DNA from: CAYMFD01 sp964389475
GTDB taxonomy: Bacteria; Bacteroidota; Bacteroidia; Chitinophagales; Saprospiraceae
Length of the DNA: 19,579 nt
Direction of reading: 5' to 3'
Assembly (NCBI GenBank): GCA_964389475.1
Contig: CAYMFD010000073.1
Span: 1-19,579, forward strand
The translations under genes and the position numbers were made by a program. The notes below the pieces were generated by a model. That model ran no database searches. It had not been told where the DNA came from and was given only the letters and a program-made list of their open reading frames with translations. This document shows positions 9,426 to 15,385 of the stretch, piece after piece (positions within the stretch are counted from its first letter, which is position 1; every line of letters starts with the position of its first letter).

Positions 9426-10964
9426 ATGAAATACTCACTTCTACTATTAAGCCTACTCGCTTATACGGTTGCTTATTCGCAATCAGCCTTTTCTTTTTAT
9501 ACCAGTGCTGCTACGTGTAATGGAGAGTCCGTTGTACATACAGATCAGTTAGAGATCTATCAGACGACTAATGGCTTAGCGGGTGGCCCTAGAGACTCGA
9601 CCTTTTGTTATACAATAGATCGTAGAGATCTTGAGCTGCTTTCTTTTGTTGATTCTATGTCCCTCTTTGTCCGGGTGAGGGATCTTTCCAATCAGTTTAG
9701 CGACGCGGCGTATACAGGTCTGGCAGTTGAGGAGTTGGATTATCTCTGTTACCAGGAGGAGACGACGGTCAGTATGCACTACTCCGTACTGAAGGATAGC
9801 GTAGTCACTACACGAGAGATACTACTTGACTCAGTCGAGTATAGTCTATGCGATATTTTGTGGGGGTCAGAGACTAGGACCATTGTAGATTGGTATTTTG
9901 AGATTAAACCCATTACCACCTTATTGCCGAATCTGCCTTTTACTATTGTTGCCAATCAGTTTGAGACAGGAGCACTTGAGCCGGTGATTACCGTAGATAT
10001 TTATCGAGAGAATGTGCAGGCATGGGAGTTTTATCCAGAAAACGAGTTCTATCCCTATCTCACAGCTGTGGTTGCCAATCACTGTGATAGTACGTCTGGG
10101 GTCTGCTATACAGAGCTATTACCAGCGGTTGATACAGGCCATGCGCAGATCATCATACCGATGTATAGCAGTACGCTTATCTATGATGATTATGCAGGCA
10201 TAAGGGGTGGTCTGGTAGCGGGTAGTCTAGATGAGCGGTATACGGTCGTGATTGAGGAGCAAGATTTTGGCTGTGTAGAGATTGCAGAGTTACATGTAGA
10301 TGATGGCGTTTATGCCTTTGTGAGTAGTGGTAGTAAGGGCTTTTTGGATGGTGGTTGTATCATGATGAATGGAGATAGTGAGGTGCGAGTAGGGCACGAT
10401 GTTGAGGTAACTTATGGTACTAGAGGTATGGGCATACTAGGTATGAATGGTAATACGAAGGTCACCCTAGGCGAGAATAGTAAATTCGTCGTAGATGGCC
10501 AGTTGATGCTGAGTAGTCGGGCATCAGATCCTAGCTCTGAGATCCACCTTGGCAAAGGTTCGAAGCTCGTCTTTACGGACAAGAGCAGTATACGATCATT
10601 CAGACCTGATGAGGAGAGAGTAGTCGTCTATGTACATGATGGCAGTGTGGACTTGACAGATGCGAGTGATGCTGTCAAGCAGAAACTGCACTTGGTGTAC
10701 GACGAGACTCCTGCCTGGGGCGAGGTGGGAGAGGTAGTCGTTGTGCCTAATCCGGTACGCGACTACGCTGCGATACACGCTGCCGAAGACATAGTCAAGT
10801 GTCAAATCCTAGATATAAGCGGTAGACTTATAGCCAGTGACCTAGTCGCCCCATCGACAAGTATCCATGTAGACTTGTCGGAGCTTAATACCGGTGTACA
10901 CATCGTAAGGTGCATCACGTTGCATGGAGATGTGCTTACAACGAGGGTAGTGATTGCGGATTAA
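9426..10964 (+). CDS. Secreted T9SS cargo protein with beta-solenoid-like middle, function unknown
   Basis: 512 residues from the ATG at 9426. The frame is open back to a TTG at 9342, but only the ATG puts a clean signal peptide at the N-terminus (MKYSLLLLSLLAYTVAYSQ, cleavage near residue 19). Residues 20-240 form a Cys-containing region that I do not recognise. Residues 280-395 are rich in short, regular Gly/Asn turns and alternating hydrophobic residues (GNTKVTLGENSKFVVDGQL), as in right-handed beta-solenoids. Residues 438-512 are a T9SS type A sorting domain (VVVPNPVRDY ... ILDISGRLIAS ... LNTGVHIVRC). Export through the Sec system and then the T9SS, with release or anchoring at the surface, follows from that family. 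The gene lies downstream of a terminator, so it is probably a separate transcription unit. It is convergent with the ATPase gene and its stop codon touches a long palindrome. Confidence 0.88.
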   Translation: MKYSLLLLSLLAYTVAYSQSAFSFYTSAATCNGESVVHTDQLEIYQTTNGLAGGPRDSTFCYTIDRRDLELLSFVDSMSLFVRVRDLSNQFSDAAYTGLAVEELDYLCYQEETTVSMHYSVLKDSVVTTREILLDSVEYSLCDILWGSETRTIVDWYFEIKPITTLLPNLPFTIVANQFETGALEPVITVDIYRENVQAWEFYPENEFYPYLTAVVANHCDSTSGVCYTELLPAVDTGHAQIIIPMYSSTLIYDDYAGIRGGLVAGSLDERYTVVIEEQDFGCVEIAELHVDDGVYAFVSSGSKGFLDGGCIMMNGDSEVRVGHDVEVTYGTRGMGILGMNGNTKVTLGENSKFVVDGQLMLSSRASDPSSEIHLGKGSKLVFTDKSSIRSFRPDEERVVVYVHDGSVDLTDASDAVKQKLHLVYDETPAWGEVGEVVVVPNPVRDYAAIHAAEDIVKCQILDISGRLIASDLVAPSTSIHVDLSELNTGVHIVRCITLHGDVLTTRVVIAD

Positions 10965-11124
10965 TACCATTTCTACTATAACGTTTCGCATTAGTTTTTG
11001 AGTTTATTCAAAATCAGATGAGTCAAAAAACGTAGTGGTAGCCGTAGCTACCACGAGGCTTTTTGGCGAAATATGATGAAGAATAAGGCAAAAAATAAGT
11101 GAAATTCTGTAGCAGAAATGGTAT
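10964..11124. repeat. 161-bp imperfect palindrome between convergent genes
   Basis: The two arms, 10964-11042 and 11047-11124, are reverse complements at roughly two thirds to three quarters of positions with a few one-base gaps. The outer 11 bases are perfect (ATACCATTTCT / AGAAATGGTAT), the inner 8 bp are perfect (GTGGTAGC / GCTACCAC), and the loop is CGTA. Runs of A and T flank the inner stem on both sides. It begins on the last base of the upstream stop codon. It could be a MITE- or REP-like element, a structured RNA or a bidirectional terminator; no open reading frame fits inside it. Confidence 0.85.
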
Positions 11125-11200
11125 AACTATGGATCCTAGAGCTTTGTAGCTGCATTAGTAGTTAGTCCTGAGCTCTCACGAGTTAATCGTATAACCACCA

Positions 11201-11263
11201 AACCGCAGTATTCGGGATATTTTTGCGACTGCAACCGCAGTATTTATAGTAATTTTGCGGTTT
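11201..11263. repeat. Pair of CCGCA...TGCGG palindromic units, 3' side of the ATPase gene
   Basis: Unit 1 (11201-11228) starts AACCGCAGTATT and ends TTTTTGCGA. Unit 2 (11233-11263) starts AACCGCAGTATT and ends AATTTTGCGGTTT. The starts are 32 bp apart and the first 12 bases are identical. Unit 2 is a 7-bp inverted repeat (AACCGCA/TGCGGTT) around an AT-rich centre and overlaps the ATPase stop codon at 11262-11264. Similar units lie at 12423-12486. Confidence 0.75.
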
Positions 11264-12395
11264 AGACAGAGTGATTGGCCTCCACGAAGTCCATCAAGTT
11301 ATCACGATGTACCACATTGAGGGTGTGACTAGGGTAGGCTACTTTAAAGTCTTGACTCCACTTGGCCTTTCGCTTAGGGTTGTACTTGATCTCATAGGCA
11401 TGGAGCACGCCATCCACCTCTTCTACATAGTCGATTTCGTGCTGTTTGTGGGTCCTCCAGAAATAGTCCTTGGTATACAGCCCATGGTTGTGCTTGTACT
11501 TGAGTCGCTCTATGATGACGAAGTTTTCCCAGATACCACCCTTGTCGATACGTAAGTTAAATGGACTCCAGTTGTTGAGCAGGGCATTGCGGATGCCGAG
11601 ATCGTAGAAGTAGTATTTGTTCTTCTTCTTGATCTCATTACGCAGGTTACGGCTTAGGGAGGACAGGCGAAATAGCACGAAGGTCTTCTCTAGCAAATTG
11701 ATGTATCGGCCGACCGTCTCGTTGTCGAGTTGCACCATGTCGGCCAGCTCGTTGTGCGATACCTCTGAGCCTAGCTGTAAGGCTATGGCCTGTACTAGCA
11801 TCTCTAGTTTTTTGGGCTTTTTGATATCAGCTAGGGCAAAGATGTCTTTGTAGAGGTAGCTATTGGCTAGTTCTAGGAGGGTCTCTTTCTCGTGGCCAGG
11901 CTGATTGATGACCTCTGGGTAGTAACCATAGACGAGGCGGTGGTCTAGCTGCTCCATCTCATGGAGGTAGCCATGGTGCTGTACCATCTCACTGATGCTG
12001 AGGGGTAGCATGCAGAACTCTCGCTTGCGACCTGTAAGGGACTCTGATATTTCTGACTGCAGGTCTAGGGCAGACGAGCCAGTGATGTACAGTTCTTTGC
12101 CCGGTACTTGGTCGTGGAGGATCTTAAGCGATAGGCCGATATTGTTGATCCGCTGTGCTTCGTCTATGATGATTCTATCGTGGTTGCTGACGATCCGCTC
12201 TAGGGTTGACTTGGAGGCGTCAGATAGGGCCGCACGGGTGGAGGCATCATCGCCATTGAGGTAGAGGGTGTCAGCCGTGCGGTAGTGTTGGTCCAGTAGC
12301 GTAGACTTACCTACCTGCCTAGGTCCTAGGATAATGATGACCTTCTTCGACGGATCAACACGACTTATACTCTCTCGCAGGTCTCGCTTTATCAT
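11262..12395 (-). CDS. AAA_14 / DUF4143 family ATP-binding protein
   Basis: 377 residues, close to the usual length of the family. An N-terminal P-loop ATPase has Walker A GPRQVGKST (24-32), Walker B IIIDEAQ (75-81) and a sensor-like YITGSSA motif near 105. The central DUF4143 part contains a winged-helix-like stretch (NELADMVQLDNETVGRYINL). A PD-(D/E)xK nuclease-like end shows WENFVIIERL, then FWRT, EIDYVEE and YEIKYNPK (about 289-345), with the D and ExK residues in place. Family members are common and multicopy in Bacteroidota. Their biochemical role is not settled, and DNA binding or cleavage is only inferred. The gene stands alone, convergent with the T9SS cargo gene and divergent from the lipoprotein gene. 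Paired CCGCA...TGCGG units bracket it on both sides, which suggests a cassette that moves or is regulated as a unit. Confidence 0.92.
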   Translation of the reverse strand: MIKRDLRESISRVDPSKKVIIILGPRQVGKSTLLDQHYRTADTLYLNGDDASTRAALSDASKSTLERIVSNHDRIIIDEAQRINNIGLSLKILHDQVPGKELYITGSSALDLQSEISESLTGRKREFCMLPLSISEMVQHHGYLHEMEQLDHRLVYGYYPEVINQPGHEKETLLELANSYLYKDIFALADIKKPKKLEMLVQAIALQLGSEVSHNELADMVQLDNETVGRYINLLEKTFVLFRLSSLSRNLRNEIKKKNKYYFYDLGIRNALLNNWSPFNLRIDKGGIWENFVIIERLKYKHNHGLYTKDYFWRTHKQHEIDYVEEVDGVLHAYEIKYNPKRKAKWSQDFKVAYPSHTLNVVHRDNLMDFVEANHSV

Positions 12396-12399
12396 ACCA

Positions 12400-12430
12400 C
12401 TAAAATACGCCTATCCCACCGTAACCGCAA
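12400..12430 (-). promoter_or_regulatory. Possible promoter of the ATPase gene inside the flanking repeat
   Basis: On the minus strand a TTG (12428-12430) within the TTGCGGTT end of a repeat unit is followed after 20 nt by TATTTTAG (12400-12407), a 7-of-8 match to the Bacteroidota -7 element TAnnTTTG. The ATG follows only 4 nt later, so the transcript would be leaderless or nearly so. This is weak evidence from pattern alone. Confidence 0.3.
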
Positions 12431-12486
12431 TTTTTATACAATTTTTGCGATTACATACGCTATATTTATCCAAATTCTGCGGTTTT
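12423..12486. repeat. Pair of CCGCA...TGCGG palindromic units, 5' side of the ATPase gene
   Basis: The first unit (12423-12452) starts AACCGCAATTTT and ends ATTTTTGCGATT. The second (12459-12486) ends AAATTCTGCGGTTTT and has a decayed CGC at its start. Length, AT-rich centre and ends match the pair at 11201-11263. The unit at 12423-12450 and the one at 11201-11228 form a direct repeat whose ends are the same (AACCGCA ... TTTTTGCGA), about 1.2 kb apart with the whole ATPase gene between them. Confidence 0.7.
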
Positions 12487-12746
12487 GTAGTACTGGCTTT
12501 TGGTGCCAGCGCTAGCGTAACCATGCCTTTCCCACCTGCTTTCACCTGCGCTGATACCCGAAAATGCGGTTGCTCTGCTGATTTGAGGAAGCAGGCGGCT
12601 TACCTGACCCACACCTCCCGACTGGTATCGACCAGGATTAGTAGTGGCAGTACTAGCGTTAAGCTGTCATTCACACCCATTATACGGTAGTGTTAATCCG
12701 TACGGCTGGACTTTGCCCACCGCCTGTGTTACCTTATTTTGAGACT
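12487..12746. other. Intergenic region between ATPase and lipoprotein genes
   Basis: Together with the repeat units this makes a 351-bp stretch without a convincing gene between two divergent genes. A small hairpin, CTGGC...GCCAG, is visible near 12494-12510. An open frame crosses it on the plus strand (12334-12690) but resembles no protein and starts inside the ATPase gene on the other strand. Nothing else was seen. Confidence 0.5.
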
Positions 12747-13826
12747 ATGTCTACCCGAACCACCATACCTGCCCACAAATACCTGCCTCCTCGGCTGGGG
12801 CTGTTCTACTGCGTGATTTTACTACTGCAGGTCAGTTGTATGACCCCGCAAAAGGTCTATGATAAAGGCGACTACAGGCGAGCTATCAAGATGGCCACGT
12901 CTGATGTACTTAGAAACAAGGACGTAGCTGCTAACAAGGCTATTATCAAGCGAGCGGTCAGGCAGATGGCTAACGCTAGGGTAGAGCAGCATGACGACAT
13001 TATGGCGAGAGATGTAGGTGTGTGGAAGAAGAGTCAGCGCCAGTACTACCGAGACCTTGAGCTAGTGGGTAAGGTGCATAAGAGCGGGATAGTCGATTTG
13101 CTACCTGCCTATGACGCTATCTGTGACCGTAAGATGGAGCTAGACTTTGCGATTGTGGAGTATTACTACTTGGGTGCCGATAGTCTGCTCAATGTGGCTC
13201 ATGATACCGGCCACAAGGCATCTGCGAGACAAGCCTACAGCTACTTGAGACAGTGTCAGGATGCAGATGGTGAACGCTACTTTAGCAATATTCCCGAGCT
13301 GATGGATGAGGCAGTGGACCGAGGTACTGTCTATTTTGTCGCAGATGGTGTATCGCCTAGCACAGGATTATTCTTGCAGCCCTTGCCCAGAGATGTAGAT
13401 ATAGAGCCAGACTGTAGGGTCTCAGCTGATGTCGGATTTATGGATACGGACGTGTCCCAGTCTACCTCATCCAGGACATATACCAAAGAGGTAGTCGATC
13501 ACATCTTGACTACGCGAGATACATCAGGGATGAGTGTAAGTACAGAGGTCATGAAGCAGATCTCTGCTACCGTGGAGGTGACGACCTATGAGATAGAGGT
13601 TACTCAGCGTGTCACAATGGATGTTCAACATCTGACAGATCACTGCAGCATGTCAAGCGACTGGGAGACCATATCTAGATCAGAAACTCTAGAGGAAGTA
13701 TCCATTACAGGTGATAATGAGGCACTACCCATTGGTGTACGTGCTCAGTCTGTAAACGTCTTTAGTACGCAGTCGCAACTGGAGTCAGACGTGCGGTCAG
13801 CGGTAAGGTCATGGCTGGGTAACTAG
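12747..13826 (+). CDS. Predicted lipoprotein with TPR-like N-terminus, function unknown
   Basis: 359 residues from the ATG at 12747. The frame extends upstream to a GTG at 12690, but the later start gives a shorter basic N-terminus before a hydrophobic core (LGLFYCVILLLQVSC) with a candidate lipid-attachment Cys31. The lipobox is loose, with Gln at -3. After the cysteine, VYDKGDYRRAIKMATSDVL (37-55) reads like the first TPR-type helix pair, common in Bacteroidota envelope lipoproteins. A helical part follows (KAIIKRAVRQMANARVEQHD). The second half (about 200-359) is predicted beta-rich with many Thr, Val and Ser and no motif I recognise. It is convergent with the ammonium channel gene, with only 15 nt between their stops. 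A periplasm- or outer-membrane-facing location is inferred from the signal alone. Confidence 0.75.
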   Translation: MSTRTTIPAHKYLPPRLGLFYCVILLLQVSCMTPQKVYDKGDYRRAIKMATSDVLRNKDVAANKAIIKRAVRQMANARVEQHDDIMARDVGVWKKSQRQYYRDLELVGKVHKSGIVDLLPAYDAICDRKMELDFAIVEYYYLGADSLLNVAHDTGHKASARQAYSYLRQCQDADGERYFSNIPELMDEAVDRGTVYFVADGVSPSTGLFLQPLPRDVDIEPDCRVSADVGFMDTDVSQSTSSRTYTKEVVDHILTTRDTSGMSVSTEVMKQISATVEVTTYEIEVTQRVTMDVQHLTDHCSMSSDWETISRSETLEEVSITGDNEALPIGVRAQSVNVFSTQSQLESDVRSAVRSWLGN

Positions 13827-13841
13827 TGTGAGGAGGTCGCT

Positions 13842-15116
13842 CTACAGCTCCTCTCCATGCTGGCTTAAGTCAAGGCCTCGCTCCTCCTGGTCAGCACGTA
13901 CTCGCATAGGTATCAGTTTATCCACGATGATGTACAGTAGGTAGCTTCCGCCAAATGTGAATACGCTTGTGATGACCAAGGCAATCATGTGCCATGTAAA
14001 AGTTGTGGTCTCACCGTAAGCAAGTCCTACATCAGCCGCGAATACGCCTGTCAAAACCATCCCCACGATACCACCTATACCGTGACTAGGGAATACGTCG
14101 AGGGTGTCATCTATGTCCGACTTCTCTTTGATGTGAATGGCTCGATTACTTATCAGGGCTGCGACAAAGCCAATGACCATAGCCTGCCCGATATTGACAA
14201 AACCGGCGGCCGGTGTGATAGCAACTAGGCCTACCACAGCTCCTATGCAGGCACCTACGGCGGACATCTTGCGACCTAGCATCCGCTCATAGAATACCCA
14301 TGTAATCATGGCAGTAGCCGAGGCGATATTGGTATTGGCAAAGGCAATTACGGCATCACTATTGGCTCCCAGTGCAGAGCCTGCATTGAATCCAAACCAC
14401 CCAAACCACAGCAAGCCCGTACCGAGAATGACAAAAGGCACATTGGCAGGTTCGGAGATCTGCACTTTACGCTTGCCTAAAAAAACAGCGCCTGCCAGCG
14501 CTGCGAAACCAGCACTCATATGCACCACGGTCCCTCCTGCAAAGTCGAGGACTCCCCAGTTGCGAAACAGTCCGTCCGGATGCCAAGTCATATGGGCAAG
14601 CGGGCTGTAGATAAGGATACTAAAAAGTACCATGTAGAGGATATAGCTCCTAAAGCGTATCCGACCAGCCATACTACCCGTAATCAGTGCGGGGGTAATG
14701 ATTGCAAATTTGAGTTGAAAGAGGGCAAACACCAAGAAGGGTATCGTGCCCGCAAAATCAGGATTGGGCTCAGAACCCACACCATGGAAGGCAAAGTACG
14801 TCAAGGGGTTTCCGATAATACCTCCCAAGCTATCACCAAAAGCGAGACTAAAGCCCACGACAACCCACAAGACACTTACCACCCCCAAGGCTATAAAACT
14901 CTGGAGCATAGTGGATATTATATTCTTCTTGTTGACCATGCCGCCATAGAAAAAGGACAAGCCTGGAGTCATGAGTAAGACGAAAGCACTGGCCACAAGC
15001 ATCCATGCTGTATCACCAGTATCGATCTGTGAGGATAGTTGAGGATAAGACTGAGCTACAAATCCGCAAATAGTCACAAGAAGGGCTAGAATAGCAAAAT
15101 TCAAGTATTTACCCAT
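13842..15116 (-). CDS. amt: Ammonium channel/transporter, Amt family
   Basis: 424 residues, a normal length for the AmtB/Mep/Rh family of trimeric inner-membrane channels that take up ammonium. The family signature is clear: TPGLSFFYGGMV (50-61), DFAGGTVVHMSAG (191-203), FGFNAGSALGAN (241-252) and PSHGIGGIVG (343-352). The conserved twin histidines of the pore are His199 and His345, Asp191 sits eight residues before the first as in E. coli AmtB, and Trp178 and Ser247 match the ammonium recruitment site. Eleven or so hydrophobic segments follow a signal-like N-terminus. The cytosolic tail EERGLDLSQHGEEL matches the conserved GlnK-interacting tail, but no glnK/P-II gene is in the window. A purine-rich AGAGAGG lies about 5 nt before the ATG. 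The gene is convergent with the lipoprotein gene. Confidence 0.97.
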   Translation of the reverse strand: MGKYLNFAILALLVTICGFVAQSYPQLSSQIDTGDTAWMLVASAFVLLMTPGLSFFYGGMVNKKNIISTMLQSFIALGVVSVLWVVVGFSLAFGDSLGGIIGNPLTYFAFHGVGSEPNPDFAGTIPFLVFALFQLKFAIITPALITGSMAGRIRFRSYILYMVLFSILIYSPLAHMTWHPDGLFRNWGVLDFAGGTVVHMSAGFAALAGAVFLGKRKVQISEPANVPFVILGTGLLWFGWFGFNAGSALGANSDAVIAFANTNIASATAMITWVFYERMLGRKMSAVGACIGAVVGLVAITPAAGFVNIGQAMVIGFVAALISNRAIHIKEKSDIDDTLDVFPSHGIGGIVGMVLTGVFAADVGLAYGETTTFTWHMIALVITSVFTFGGSYLLYIIVDKLIPMRVRADQEERGLDLSQHGEEL

Positions 15117-15385
15117 AGTACCTCTCTTTTTAGGAGGGCTAAAGTATCATTTTGACTACATTATCGGTAGTGAGATGGCCGTTTAATAGGGGTTGTGCCC
15201 TTGTATTTTGTGATCGCTGGCAGGGTATTATGGGTCGAATGCTTATGCTTGACTATGCTTTGAGGTCTCGTTGTTGCTGATTTGTAAGTGAACCTGCTTG
15301 ACTTGTGGGTGGGGGTAAAATCATCAAAAAGGGTGATTTAAAGGACGAATTTAATGCTGAAATTTACAATTCAAATTAACCTATT
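15117..15385. other. Divergent intergenic region (amt / S74 fibre gene)
   Basis: 269 bp holding the control regions of two divergent genes. I could not find a convincing TTG/TAnnTTTG pair for either gene; TATTTTG at 15204-15210 and TACTTTAG (minus strand, just upstream of amt) are near-matches lacking a well-placed partner. No hairpin or short gene was seen. Confidence 0.4.

Noticed and set aside
11201..12486. CRISPR-like reading of the repeated CCGCA...TGCGG units
   Set aside because: Only two units on each side, with spacers of 4-6 nt, imperfect repeats and no cas genes; they are paired palindromes, not an array.
12334..12690. 118-codon open frame on the plus strand
   Set aside because: It starts inside the ATPase gene on the other strand, crosses the repeat units, has no recognisable motif and looks like low-quality translation of noncoding DNA.
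12735..12741. TATTTTG with a TTG 19 nt upstream (12713-12715) as promoter of the lipoprotein gene
   Set aside because: It is one base short of TAnnTTTG and only 5 nt before the ATG, leaving no room for a leader; chance match in AT-rich DNA is likely.
13830..13853. GAGGAG / CTCCTC hairpin between the lipoprotein and amt stops
   Set aside because: Only a 6-bp stem with a 12-nt loop, no T run on either strand, and it overlaps the end of amt.
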